Positions 33,230 through 43,207 of a stretch of DNA of 64,000 bases are shown here, piece after piece (the first letter of the stretch is position 1; each line of letters opens with the position of its first letter). The notes below the pieces were generated by a model. It did not search any database and had not been told where the DNA came from. It saw only the letters and a list, made by a program, of their open reading frames with translations. The translations under genes and the position numbers were made by a program. Source of the DNA: Hyphomicrobium denitrificans 1NES1 (GTDB taxonomy: Bacteria; Pseudomonadota; Alphaproteobacteria; Rhizobiales; Hyphomicrobiaceae). The stretch is taken from contig NC_021172.1 of the NCBI RefSeq assembly GCF_000230975.2, positions 558,001 to 622,000 on the forward strand. The letters run 5' to 3'.

Positions 33230-36200
33230 ATGCAGATCAGTCGCCGCGGCTTTGTTAAGCTGACTGCCGCAACCCTCGCGGCATCGACCGTGGATGCCTT
33301 GGGCTTTTTTGCTTCGGGAGAAGCTCTGGCGGCATCCGTCCGTCCGTTCAAATTGGCTGCTGCAACAGAGACGAGGAATACCTGCACCTACTGCTCGGTT
33401 GCCTGTGGCATCCTCATTTACAGCATGGGCGATCGCGCCAAGAACGCGCGCTCCAACATCATCCACATCGAGGGCGATCCCGATCATCCCGTCAATCGCG
33501 GCACGCTCTGTCCGAAAGGCTCGGCGCTCCTCGATGTCGTGCACGCTCCGACGCGCCTGCAAGTTCCGAAGTATCGCGCGCCGGGGGGCACCGAATTCAA
33601 GGAAGTCACCTGGGATTGGGCGCTCGATCGGATCGCGCGCTTGATGAAAGACGACCGCGACAAGAATTTCATCGCGAAAAATGCTCAAGGCACGACGGTC
33701 AACCGATGGATTACGACCGGTATGCTGGCGGCCTCCGCCTCGTCGAGCGAAACGTCGTACCTGACATGGAAGGTGGCCCGTTCATTCGGGATGCTGGTCT
33801 TCGATAACCAAGCACGTGTCTGACACGGACCGACGGTGGCCAGTCTGGCTCCAACATTCGGTCGCGGTGCAATGACCAACACTTGGCAGGATATCAAGAA
33901 TGCCAATCTGGTCATCGTCATGGGCGGAAACGCCGCTGAAGCGCATCCGTGCGGCTTCAAGTGGGTCGTCGAAGCGAAGATCGAAAACGGCGCCAAGCTC
34001 GTCGTCGTCGATCCGCGCTTTACACGCACGGCGTCCGTTGCCGACTATTACGCGCCGATCCGGCCGGGCACCGACATCGCCTTCCTCTTGGGCGTCATTC
34101 GATATCTGCTCGAAAAGGACAAGATCCAGCACGAGTACGTGCGCGCCTATTCGAACGCCGGCTTGATCGTCAAAGACGGTTTCGGCTTCGAGGACGGCCT
34201 TTTCAGCGGCTACGATCACGAGAAAGGCGACTACGACAAATCGAGCTGGGACTACGAGCTCGACGAGCAGGGCTTCGCCAAGGTCGACGATACGTGGCAA
34301 CACCCGCGTTGCGTCATGAGTCTTCTGCGCGCCCACGTTGCGCGTTACACGCCCGAGATGGTGTCGCGCATCTGCGGCACGCCGCAGGATAAGTATCTGA
34401 ACATCTGCGAGATGATTGCGGACACGTCGGCGCCCGACAAGGCGATGACGAGCCTGTTTGCGCTGGGCTGGACGCAGCATTCGGTCGGCTCGCAGAATAT
34501 CCGCGCGATGGCGATGGTGCAGCTTCTGCTCGGCAATATCGGCGTTGCCGGCGGAGGCATGAACGCGCTGCGCGGACATTCGAACATTCAAGGCCTGACC
34601 GACGTCGGACTGCTGTCCAATCTCATGCCCGGCTACATGACGCTGCCGGCAGACCACGAGGTCACATTCGACGACTATATGAAAACGCGGCAGTTCAAGC
34701 CGCTGCGTCCGGGCCAGACGAGCTATTGGCAGAACTACCGCAAGTTTTTCGTCAGCTTCCAGAAGTCGATGTTCGGTGATGCCGCAAAGGCGGAAAACAA
34801 CTGGGCTTACGATTGGCTGCCGAAGCTCGATATTCCGCTCTACGACATCATCAAAGCTTTCGAGATGATGAACCAAGGCGAGATGAACGGCTACATCTGC
34901 CAAGGGTTCAATCCGCAGCAGGCATTCCCCGACCGCGGCAAGATCCGCCGCGGTCTCTCGAAGCTCAAGTTCCTCGTCACGATGGATCCGCTCGATACGG
35001 AAACGTCGCGCTTCTGGGAAAATTTCGGGCCGCAAAACCCTGCCGATTCAGCGACCATCCAGACGGAAGTCTTGCAGCTGCCGACGACCTGCTTCGCAGA
35101 AGAAGACGGCTCTCTCGTCAACTCGGCGCGCTGGCTGCAATGGCATTGGAAGGCAGCCGAGCCGCCGGGCCAGGCCAAGTCCGATATCTGGATCATGTCG
35201 CAGCTCTTCCATCGGATACGAGAACTCTATCGCAAGGAAGGCGGCGCATTCCCGGATCCGATCCTCAATCTAACGTGGAACTACACGGACCCGACGGAGC
35301 CGGCGTCCGCCGAACTTGCGAAAGACATGAACGGCCGCGCGCGCGTCGATATCAAGGACGCATCCGGCGCCGTTGTGCTGAAGGCCGGCCAGTTGCTCGA
35401 TACTTTCGCGCAGCTTCGCGACGACGGCACGACGGACTCGGGCTGCTGGATCTTTACCGGGTGTTACACCGAGAAGGGCAACCAGATGGCGCGGCGCGAC
35501 GCGTCCGATCCGCGCGAGCAGGGCATTGCGCCGAACTGGGCATGGGCGTGGCCGGCGAACCGGCGCATTCTCTACAACCGCGCCAGCGCCGACCTCGCCG
35601 GCAATCCCTGGAACCCGCAGAAACCGGTCATTCAGTGGGATAGCACCAAGTGGGTCGGCATCGACGTTCCCGACTACGGACCGACCGTCAAGCCGTCCGA
35701 GTCCGTCGGCCCCTTCATCATGAACGCCGAGGGTACGGCTCGATTGTTCGCACGCGATCAAATGGTCGAAGGGCCGTTCCCCGAGCACTATGAACCGCTC
35801 GAGTCTCCGGTGTCGAACATCTTGCATCCAAAGGTCAGCGCGAATCCTGCTGCACGCGTATTCGCCGACGATCGCAAGGCGTTTGGATCTCCATCCGAGT
35901 TCCCCTACGTCGCGACCACGTATCGACTGACGGAACACTTCCACTTCTGGACGAAGCACGCCTTGATCAATGCAATCCTGCAGCCGGAGGAGTTCATCGA
36001 GATCGGCGAAGTGCTGGCGCAGGAAAAAGGCATTGCGCAGGGAAGCTGGGTTCGCGTCGCTTCAAAACGCGGCCATGTTGTCTGCAAGGCCTACGTCACA
36101 AAGCGGATCAAGCCGCTCAGCGTCGACGGCAAATCGACTCATGTGATCGGCGTGCCGCTACATTGGGGCTTCACCGGACAGGCCAGGAAAGGCTACGGCG

Positions 36201-36301
36201 CCAACACGCTGACGCCATCCGTCGGTGATGCGAATTCGCAAACGCCGGAATTCAAGGCGTTCCTCGTGAACGTCGAGAGCGTCAATGGGCCCGAGGTTTG
36301 A
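33230..36301 (+). CDS. fdnG: Formate dehydrogenase-N catalytic subunit, selenocysteine-containing
   Basis: A 1023-residue molybdenum enzyme read through an in-frame TGA at 33821-33823 as selenocysteine (residue 198). The sequence around it, [21 protein letters not shown], is the conserved FdnG/FdhF active site. The twin-arginine signal is SRRGFVK at residues 4-10. The [4Fe-4S] ligands are Cys52, Cys55, Cys59 and Cys94 ([13 protein letters not shown]). It oxidises formate in the periplasm and feeds electrons through FdnH and FdnI to quinone. A SECIS-like hairpin follows the TGA directly, and the selenocysteine genes lie a few kilobases downstream. Conceptual translation that stops at the TGA gives two false halves. 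Confidence 0.96.
33821..33852 (+). promoter_or_regulatory. Selenocysteine UGA codon and SECIS hairpin of fdnG
   Basis: The TGA at 33821 is followed 11 bases later by a hairpin at 33835-33852: GG, a bulged U, GGCC, loop AGUCU, GGCUCC. Two G-C pairs, the bulged U, a four-pair upper stem and the five-base loop closely match the E. coli fdhF SECIS (bulged U, loop GGUCU) that SelB recognises. Confidence 0.85.
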
Positions 36302-36312
36302 CGGAGCCGCCG

Positions 36313-37260
36313 ATGGCAGACCTTCAGTCACAAAACTACATTCGGCGATCGGCTTCGACGCTCACGCCTCCGTCCGTCCGCAACCATGAAGACGAGGTCG
36401 CAAAGCTGATCGACGTCACACGCTGCATCGGCTGCAAAGCGTGCCAAGCAGCGTGCATGGAGTGGAATGACCTTAGAGCACCTGTTGGAACCTTCGAGGG
36501 GACCTACGACAACCCGCTGGATCTGGACCCGCACACGTGGACGCTCATGCGTTTCACGGAATACGAGAACGAGCAGGGCAACCTCGAGTGGCTGATCCGC
36601 AAGGACGGCTGCATGCACTGCGAGGATCCAGGTTGCCTGAAGGCCTGTCCGGCGCCGGGCGCGATCGTCCAATATGCCAATGGCATCGTCGACTTCATCA
36701 GCGAGAACTGCATCGGTTGCGGTTATTGCGTGAAGGGGTGCCCGTTCGATATTCCGCGCATCAGCCCCGTCGATCACAAAGCATACAAATGCACGCTCTG
36801 CTCGGACCGTGTCGCCGTTGGGCTGGAGCCCGCATGCGTGAAAGCATGCCCTACCGGCGCAATCCTGTTCGGCTCCAAGAAGGACATGACCGATTGGGCG
36901 GGCGAACGCATCGTCGATCTCAAATCGCGCGGCTTCGAGAACGCTGGCCTCTACGATCCGCCCGGCGTTGACGGCACGCACGTCATGTACGTGCTTCATC
37001 ACGCCGACAAGCCTTCGATCTATGCAGGGCTGCCGGAAAACCCGAAGATCAGCGCAACTGTCGAATTCTGGAAGGGCCTCATTAAGCCTGTAGCGCTCGC
37101 GGGAATTGCCGCATCGGCTGTTGTCGGCTTCCTCCATTGGGTCATCACAGGGCCGAATGAGGTTCAGCCCGAGGACGAGAAGGAAGCCGAGCGTGTTCTT
37201 GCTGCCGAGCGTGAAAAGCGCGGGAGCGAAAACCCCTATATTGGCGGAGGACCGGCATGA
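36313..37260 (+). CDS. fdnH: Formate dehydrogenase-N iron-sulfur subunit
   Basis: A 315-residue ferredoxin-type subunit carrying four [4Fe-4S] clusters. The cysteine groups are [37 protein letters not shown] and [23 protein letters not shown]-terminal helix ([17 protein letters not shown]) anchors it in the membrane. The start is ATG 36313, with GGAG upstream, 11 bases after the fdnG stop. It overlaps fdnI by ATGA. Confidence 0.94.
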   Translation: MADLQSQNYIRRSASTLTPPSVRNHEDEVAKLIDVTRCIGCKACQAACMEWNDLRAPVGTFEGTYDNPLDLDPHTWTLMRFTEYENEQGNLEWLIRKDGCMHCEDPGCLKACPAPGAIVQYANGIVDFISENCIGCGYCVKGCPFDIPRISPVDHKAYKCTLCSDRVAVGLEPACVKACPTGAILFGSKKDMTDWAGERIVDLKSRGFENAGLYDPPGVDGTHVMYVLHHADKPSIYAGLPENPKISATVEFWKGLIKPVALAGIAASAVVGFLHWVITGPNEVQPEDEKEAERVLAAEREKRGSENPYIGGGPA

Positions 37261-37934
37261 CGCGACCGAAAGGCACGCTCATACGAAACCCGACGCTGAT
37301 CCGGATCAACCACTGGATCACGGCCGCCTGCTTCGTATTACTGATGCTGTCCGGCTTATCGATGTTCGACCCGCTACTCTTCTGGCTGTCGAACCTGTTC
37401 GGCGGCGGACAGTGGACACGTGCAGTTCACCCCTGGATTGGCATCGTACTCGTCGTGAGCTACGCGGGGATGGTCGTCCAATTCTGGCGCGACAATCTTT
37501 GGACGAAGGATGATAGCGCGTGGATACGTGCGATCGATCGTGTCCTTGCCAACAAGGAAGAGGAGGCGGTCCCGGAAGTCGCGCGCTTCAACGCCGGCCA
37601 GAAGTTCGTCTTCTGGTCAATGGCTCTGCTGATCCCGATTCTGCTCTTCACGGGTCTCCTGGCATGGGAAGTTTACTTTGGAACTGCCAGCTCCATTGAA
37701 ACGCAACGCGCGGCGCTCTTGATCCATTCGCTTGCAGCCATCGCGGCGATTATCATCTGGATTATCCATGTGTATGCGGCAATCTGGGTTCGCGGTTCGA
37801 TGCGCGCGATGACCCAAGGATACGTCACGCCGGGTTGGGCATGGCGGCACCATCGCAAGTGGTTCCGGTCGCTTGCCGCCACCGGTTCGTCCGGTCCGCG
37901 ACCACACGTTGACAGTAGCGAAACACGCAAATGA
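37257..37934 (+). CDS. fdnI: Formate dehydrogenase-N cytochrome b subunit
   Basis: A 225-residue membrane cytochrome b with four hydrophobic segments. Histidines that fit the heme ligands are in [35 protein letters not shown] and [11 protein letters not shown]. It passes electrons from FdnH to the quinone pool. The start overlaps the fdnH stop (ATGA). Confidence 0.93.
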   Translation: MTRPKGTLIRNPTLIRINHWITAACFVLLMLSGLSMFDPLLFWLSNLFGGGQWTRAVHPWIGIVLVVSYAGMVVQFWRDNLWTKDDSAWIRAIDRVLANKEEEAVPEVARFNAGQKFVFWSMALLIPILLFTGLLAWEVYFGTASSIETQRAALLIHSLAAIAAIIIWIIHVYAAIWVRGSMRAMTQGYVTPGWAWRHHRKWFRSLAATGSSGPRPHVDSSETRK

Positions 37935-37944
37935 GAGCACGCCG

Positions 37945-38886
37945 GTGAGACAGGGCGGATCACCGCCAACAGGCAAGTGGGTGGGCAGCCCGCTCGGTGG
38001 CGTCCAGGCGCCCGAACCGATTTGCCTGCCCGATCCCAAAACCAGGTTTATTGCCACCGCATCTCGATTGGACGCCCTCTCCGAGGGACATCAGATGGCG
38101 GAGTGGCTAAAGTTCATGGCAGCTCTGGCGCGGGCTCAACACGCCGCTGCGCTGTCTGTTGCCCTTTCCCATCCGTTAGACGAGCAGCAGCTCGAGGAAT
38201 CTGTCGCCTCCCGGCAGCCGCCGCTCGCGCCTGAGCTTCATGAGAGAGATCCGTCATGGCGACAAGGTTTGATGGTTCTGCTCGACGGCTTGGATCATAG
38301 TCCGATGCCGGAGGGCTCAGCGGCCTCCATCGACGAGTTGCGCTTAAGCAGTGCGGACGCGATCGAGGGCCTTGCACACGATTTCCTATGCGGCAGCATA
38401 GACTCCAATGACGCCGTTAGGGCTCTTTACGTCGCGGCTGCGCTGCAGGTTTATTTCACGCTTGCGGCAGCGTCGTTGCGCGCGCCGCTATTAAGATTGT
38501 TGCCAGACCGCGGGACGTGCCCGTGCTGCGGTTCTACTCCAGTCTCGGGCCTCATTACGGCGTCGGGTCGAACACCGGGCACGCGGTATCTCTACTGCTC
38601 GCTTTGCTCGACAGCGTGGAATCATGTCCGCGCTGTATGCATCACGTGCGAAGGCACCGGAGCACTCTCGTTGAGGAGCATCGAAGGCGATTCTGGCGCG
38701 ATCAAAGCGGAAGTGTGCGACGATTGTCACACCTATGCGAAGATGCTGTACCAGGCCAAAGACATGTGCATCGATCCGTTTGCGGACGATCTTGCGACGC
38801 TCGGCCTCGACATGATGGTCGCGGAAGCGGGCTGGTCGCGCCATGCCCCCAATCCGCTGTTGCTTGTCGATAACCTCAGAAGTTGA
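37945..38886 (+). CDS. fdhE: Formate dehydrogenase accessory protein FdhE
   Basis: A protein of about 313 residues with the FdhE C-terminal metal (rubredoxin-like) domain, showing CPCCGS, CSLC, CITCEG and CDDCHTY. FdhE is needed for maturation of twin-arginine-exported formate dehydrogenases. The start is uncertain. GTG 37945, 10 bases after the fdnI stop, fits best; an upstream frame from 37873 overlaps fdnI. It ends overlapping the convergent permease gene by 11 bases. Confidence 0.88.
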   Translation: MRQGGSPPTGKWVGSPLGGVQAPEPICLPDPKTRFIATASRLDALSEGHQMAEWLKFMAALARAQHAAALSVALSHPLDEQQLEESVASRQPPLAPELHERDPSWRQGLMVLLDGLDHSPMPEGSAASIDELRLSSADAIEGLAHDFLCGSIDSNDAVRALYVAAALQVYFTLAAASLRAPLLRLLPDRGTCPCCGSTPVSGLITASGRTPGTRYLYCSLCSTAWNHVRAVCITCEGTGALSLRSIEGDSGAIKAEVCDDCHTYAKMLYQAKDMCIDPFADDLATLGLDMMVAEAGWSRHAPNPLLLVDNLRS

Positions 38887-39946
38887 GCGCAGCCGCTAAC
38901 AGCCCGCAGACAATTCCAATCGCGACGACGGCGGCAACGACGAACAGCAGGACCTGCGGCCGAAACGACCGTGCAACCATCGCAAGCGACGGGAGGCTGA
39001 CGGGCGGCAGCGTCATCAGCAACGCTCCCGCAGGGCCAGCACCGATGCCGAGTAAAAGCATGGCTTGAATGATCGGCACTTCACCAGTAGTCGGAATGAC
39101 GAAGAGCGTGCCCGCGACGGCAAAGGCCACGATCCACCAAATTTCGTTACCGATATCGGCGCCGATCGTTGGAAAAAGCCATGCTCTCGCTGCGCCGAGT
39201 AGGAGCACGATAACGATATATTCCGGGATCAGGCGGATGGACATCCGAACGAAGATCTCAATCCAGCGCAGAAACGGGTTCGATGCGGAGTCCGAGACTC
39301 CTGAATTTGTAACGAACTTCGAAAGCTCCGCATTGGCCTCGGCGGCCTCCTTGGGCGTGACCATCAGGTTCACCAGATAGCCGAGGCCGAATACCATCAA
39401 GACGCCAAGCACGATACGCAGCGTCGCCCAATTCCATCCGAGAACGAAACCCATGAACACGAGTGTTGCGGGATTAAGGATCGTATTGCCAAGCCAGAAT
39501 GCGATTGCGGCGCCGGGAGAAGCCTGCCGCGCTCTCAATCCGACGACTACAGGCGCTGCGCAGCAGGTGCACATCATGCTCGGGATCGACAACGCACCGG
39601 CCGCCACCACACTTCCAAAGCCCGTCTTGCCGAGCACGCGCGCCACCCAATCGGCGGGAAGCAGAGCCTGAATCGCGGACCCCAAAAGGAGGCCGAGAAC
39701 CATCGCCTGCCAGATCGCTTTTCCATAAGCCAGCGCGTAGCCGAGCGCGGCATCCCATGACGGCGCGGGCGGTGACGCGGCCGTTCCCATCAGGATAGAA
39801 TTGCCGATGGAGTGTTCGGCCGCCGCGACGAACGCCCGATTGTAATAGGGGAGCCATTTCACGTAGAACAAGCCGGCAGTTGCCAACACGAGGAAAACGG
39901 CCACCTTGAGTGCAGTGTTGTCAGCTTGTTGGCGTATGGCATTCAT
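38876..39946 (-). CDS. DUF318/ArsP-type permease
   Basis: A 356-residue membrane protein with about nine hydrophobic segments, in two halves. It carries the family motif MCTCCAAPVVVGLR and, further on, LGNTILNPATLVFMGFVLGW. Related ArsP proteins export trivalent organoarsenicals and the motif cysteines bind the substrate. Here it is transcribed against the flow between fdhE and selD, inside the selenocysteine region. The real substrate is unknown; a selenium or arsenic species is a guess from context. Confidence 0.75.
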   Translation of the reverse strand: MNAIRQQADNTALKVAVFLVLATAGLFYVKWLPYYNRAFVAAAEHSIGNSILMGTAASPPAPSWDAALGYALAYGKAIWQAMVLGLLLGSAIQALLPADWVARVLGKTGFGSVVAAGALSIPSMMCTCCAAPVVVGLRARQASPGAAIAFWLGNTILNPATLVFMGFVLGWNWATLRIVLGVLMVFGLGYLVNLMVTPKEAAEANAELSKFVTNSGVSDSASNPFLRWIEIFVRMSIRLIPEYIVIVLLLGAARAWLFPTIGADIGNEIWWIVAFAVAGTLFVIPTTGEVPIIQAMLLLGIGAGPAGALLMTLPPVSLPSLAMVARSFRPQVLLFVVAAVVAIGIVCGLLAAALNF

Positions 39947-40052
39947 CGTTTTCTTCGAGCCTTGTGCTGCCGGAACATCGGTAGCTTAATACCAATAATG
40001 TTGAGTTGTCTCGGATTCCGAGGCTCGCCATTCGTTACGAAAAAGGCGCCCC

Positions 40053-41099
40053 ATGTCTGCACCAATTGTCCGCTTAACCGATCTGGCCCACGGTGGGGGA
40101 TGCGGATGCAAACTTGCGCCGTCTGTACTGCAGGAGCTTCTTTCAGGGCAATCGTCTGCATGGCTCTATAGTCAACTGCTCGTTGGCGTCGAGACGGGAG
40201 ACGACGCGGCCGTCTGGCAGATCGACGACGAGCATTGCATCATCGCGACAACGGATTTTTTTATGCCGATGGTCGATGATCCGCGCGACTTCGGCAGGAT
40301 TGCCGCTGCCAACGCGATTTCGGACGTCTATGCGATGGGTGGAAAGCCGCTGCTGGCGCTTGCCATCCTCGGCATGCCGCTCGACAAGCTGCCCGTCGAG
40401 GCGGTGCGAGAGATTCTGCAAGGCGGGTCATCGATTTGTGCAGAGGCAGGGATTCCTATTGCAGGCGGCCACTCGATCGATACGCCCGAACCGATCTACG
40501 GTCTGGCGGTCATTGGACTGACGAAACCCGGTAATGTCCGTAGGAATTCAGGCGCGCGGCCTGGAGACACACTCATCCTTACCAAGGGGATCGGCATTGG
40601 TATCTATTCCGCGGCGTTCAAGAAACGCGCGCTGCCGGGTGATGCCTACGCAGAGATGATGGCGTCGACGACTCTTCTAAATCGCATCGGCCAAAAGCTG
40701 GCCGAAAATGAAGACGTCCATGCGATGACGGATGTCACAGGCTTTGGGTTGCTCGGCCATGCGCTCGAAATGGCACGGGCGAGCCGTCTGACGCTCGATA
40801 TCGCCTATGCTCGCGTCCCGTTTCTGACGAAAGCCGAAAGTCTGGTTAATGCCGGCTATAAGACGGGGGCCTCGGCACGCAACTGGGCGAGCTACGGCGG
40901 CGAGGTGACATTGCCGCCGGATATTCCGGATTGGAAAAAATCACTGCTCACGGATCCGCAAACCTCAGGCGGTCTGCTCATCGCCTGTGCTTCCGAACGA
41001 GCCGAAACGCTCCGTACTCAAATTGAATCGGATGGGTATCCGAGCGCTCGCATCATCGGGTCGGCATCCGAGGGGTCGCCACAGGTTCAGATATCGTGA
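40053..41099 (+). CDS. selD: Selenophosphate synthetase SelD
   Basis: A 348-residue enzyme that makes selenophosphate from selenide and ATP, the selenium donor for tRNA-Sec. The N-terminal catalytic loop reads [11 protein letters not shown], so the active residue is cysteine rather than selenocysteine. The AIR-synthase type core is visible as [12 protein letters not shown] and [12 protein letters not shown]. It belongs with selC, selB and selA just downstream, although it is on the opposite strand. Confidence 0.94.
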   Translation: MSAPIVRLTDLAHGGGCGCKLAPSVLQELLSGQSSAWLYSQLLVGVETGDDAAVWQIDDEHCIIATTDFFMPMVDDPRDFGRIAAANAISDVYAMGGKPLLALAILGMPLDKLPVEAVREILQGGSSICAEAGIPIAGGHSIDTPEPIYGLAVIGLTKPGNVRRNSGARPGDTLILTKGIGIGIYSAAFKKRALPGDAYAEMMASTTLLNRIGQKLAENEDVHAMTDVTGFGLLGHALEMARASRLTLDIAYARVPFLTKAESLVNAGYKTGASARNWASYGGEVTLPPDIPDWKKSLLTDPQTSGGLLIACASERAETLRTQIESDGYPSARIIGSASEGSPQVQIS

Positions 41100-41105
41100 C
41101 GGCCA

Positions 41106-43172
41106 TCATCGCTTTCTTGAAATGACTGGCGGAGGAGAATGGGAGTCGAACCCACCTAGGGCAGGCTCGCTGCCCCACTCGGATTTGAAGTCCGAACGCC
41201 CCACCGGGGACGATTCACCTCCTGACGTCTGCGCCGACGAATGCACGAGGGCGCCGAACAAGTCCAGACGATGCTTATTTAGCGTGCGCATGTCTCCTTT
41301 GCGAAGCGTGACGCCGTGCCGGTCGAAGAATTCCAGAATCTGGATCGCGACCTTACGTCCATTGGAGAGACGATCGCGTAGGTCGGCGGCGGTGAAGAAA
41401 CCCGCCTCTGATTTGCGACTGATGTCGATGGCCGTCGCCAGCATTTCCTGAACCGTCCCGCGCAAAAAGAAATGATCGTGCGCAATTTCATCCACCCAGC
41501 CGGCGCGTCCTGCGAGCTTGAACAGCCGCCGGACGTCGTGTTCGCTGTGATCAATTACCTCGGCAATATCGCGGACGCGAGGCGGCCGGAAGCGCTCGTC
41601 ACCTCCGAGCAGCGGCGCAATCGACTGCCATGTCGCTTCGTCCGCTGTGCTGAGCCTAGCCTGATGCGACGACAGCCTGACGAATGCACCATCGAGGGCA
41701 ATGTCGCCGCTTTCAGCGGCTTTCTGGAGGGCGACAGCAAAACTCGGTTTCGAGAGCCGAGGCTGCAGCATTAAACGAAGCTGCTCGCGCCCGATGCCTT
41801 GCCGGTCTGGATTGTCGGCGTGAAACGCGCCGAGCGCGTTTTTCAGATCCGTTGCAAAGGTCTGCCAAGTCTTGAGCGACACCGCAATCGCGGACTCATC
41901 CGTCCCGAACGTTACGATCGCGAGCTCATCCTTGATCTGCTCAACGCTTTTCTCGGACAGCGCCCGATCTCGCGCGAAGCTTGAGACATCGACTGCAAAA
42001 GGCGGCGCGGCCAGTAGTGCCGAAAAGGCTTTTGTCGCGTCATCGAGCGTCATTGCAGCACGTTGGGCTTGCCGTTCCGGCGTTCGCCTTTTTCGCGCTG
42101 GAGGACGAAGATCTATGAACTTGCCGCCGCCGATCGTCCGCCGACCCGACACGTCGCGAATAACAAAGCGATCAGGTACGGCGGCAGCAATCGGCTCGTC
42201 GAGCACAAGCTGGACATCCGTCGTGGCGCCCGGCGGAATGGGCTTGTCGCCGAGCAACGCGATATGCGCACCGATCTCCGCCGCTCCGTGATGGAGGCGG
42301 ATAGGAAACCACTGACTGATCGGCTTCTCCTCTCGCTGCAGAATGCGCAGCACTGCATCGATGCGATCGGTCGGCGCATGCAGCTCGGGATCGAGCACGA
42401 CATCGCCGCGGTGGATCGCGTCTTTCGAGATTTCGGGGCCGGTAAGATTCAGCGCACACCTGTCGCCAGCTTTCCCAAACTCTGCCGGTTGGTTCTGTGC
42501 GTGTATGGAGCGCACACGCGCGATCAATCCCGATGGGCTCAGGCGGACATGATTACCGACCTCGATCCTGCCCGAAAGCACGGTGCCCGTGACGACAACG
42601 CCGATGCCTTGGAGCGTGAAGGCCCGGTCGACAGCAAGCCGAAAGCGTCCGTCGGCCGGGTGCTGTCCGATCTTGGCAGCAGCGTCGACGAGGCGTTCGC
42701 GAAGCGCATCGATTCCGTCGCCCGTTATGGCTGAAACGGCCACCACATCTGCTGTCTCGAGAGTGGTCCCAACGGTCAGCGCTTTGATGTCGGCCGCGAC
42801 CTTCGAAAGGCAATCGGCTGTCGTCAGGTCTTTTTTGGTAATGACAACGATACCGCGGGCGATCCCGAGGAGATCGATGATCGAAAGATGCTCGAGCGTC
42901 TGAGGCTTGATGCCGTCGTCGGCTGCGACCGTCAACATTGCGAAGTCGATGCCGCTGGCCCCAGCCACCATCGTGTGAACGAAACGCTCATGGCCCGGAA
43001 CATCGATGAAGCCGAGCGTTAGTCCCTGCGACGTCGGCAGGTAGGCAAAGCCCAGATCGATCGTAATTCCGCGCGCCTTCTCTTCCTTGAGGCGGTCGCC
43101 TTCGACTCCCGTCAGGGCTTTGACGAGTGCCGTCTTTCCATGGTCGATATGTCCGGCGGTGCCGATGATCAT
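41106..43172 (-). CDS. selB: Selenocysteine-specific elongation factor SelB
   Basis: A 688-residue translation factor that binds GTP, Sec-tRNA and the SECIS hairpin. The GTPase motifs are [23 protein letters not shown] and TKKD. The C-terminal third holds the winged-helix repeats that read SECIS RNA. The last 36 or so codons run through the tRNA-Sec gene and 20 bases beyond it, ending [11 protein letters not shown]. The start is ATG 43172, 35 bases after selA. Confidence 0.93.
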   Translation of the reverse strand: MIIGTAGHIDHGKTALVKALTGVEGDRLKEEKARGITIDLGFAYLPTSQGLTLGFIDVPGHERFVHTMVAGASGIDFAMLTVAADDGIKPQTLEHLSIIDLLGIARGIVVITKKDLTTADCLSKVAADIKALTVGTTLETADVVAVSAITGDGIDALRERLVDAAAKIGQHPADGRFRLAVDRAFTLQGIGVVVTGTVLSGRIEVGNHVRLSPSGLIARVRSIHAQNQPAEFGKAGDRCALNLTGPEISKDAIHRGDVVLDPELHAPTDRIDAVLRILQREEKPISQWFPIRLHHGAAEIGAHIALLGDKPIPPGATTDVQLVLDEPIAAAVPDRFVIRDVSGRRTIGGGKFIDLRPPARKRRTPERQAQRAAMTLDDATKAFSALLAAPPFAVDVSSFARDRALSEKSVEQIKDELAIVTFGTDESAIAVSLKTWQTFATDLKNALGAFHADNPDRQGIGREQLRLMLQPRLSKPSFAVALQKAAESGDIALDGAFVRLSSHQARLSTADEATWQSIAPLLGGDERFRPPRVRDIAEVIDHSEHDVRRLFKLAGRAGWVDEIAHDHFFLRGTVQEMLATAIDISRKSEAGFFTAADLRDRLSNGRKVAIQILEFFDRHGVTLRKGDMRTLNKHRLDLFGALVHSSAQTSGGESSPVGRSDFKSEWGSEPALGGFDSHSPPPVISRKR
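41127..41222 (-). tRNA. selC: tRNA-Sec (anticodon UCA)
   Basis: A 96-base tRNA on the minus strand. It has an extended acceptor (GGAGGUGA paired with the 3' UUCUCCUCC), an anticodon loop CUUCAAA giving UCA, and a long variable arm hairpin (GGGCAG, CGAGC loop, CUGCCC). The T arm is GGGUUCGACUCCC and the 3' end GCCA is encoded. The acceptor has one U-U mismatch at the sixth pair. The whole gene lies inside the 3' end of the selB reading frame on the same strand. Confidence 0.95.
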
Positions 43173-43207
43173 GATGGGCTAGGCTCTGCCCCAAAATGTT
43201 CTTTCGT

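Noticed and set aside
33230-33823. fdnG split by a stop codon, looking like a pseudogene or frameshift
   Set aside because: The TGA is at the conserved selenocysteine position, is followed by a SECIS-like hairpin, and both sides are in the same frame with selABCD nearby.
33782-35035. A 417-codon open frame on the minus strand opposite fdnG
   Set aside because: It has no family features and mirrors the strong codon bias of fdnG; it also spans the Sec site of the real gene.
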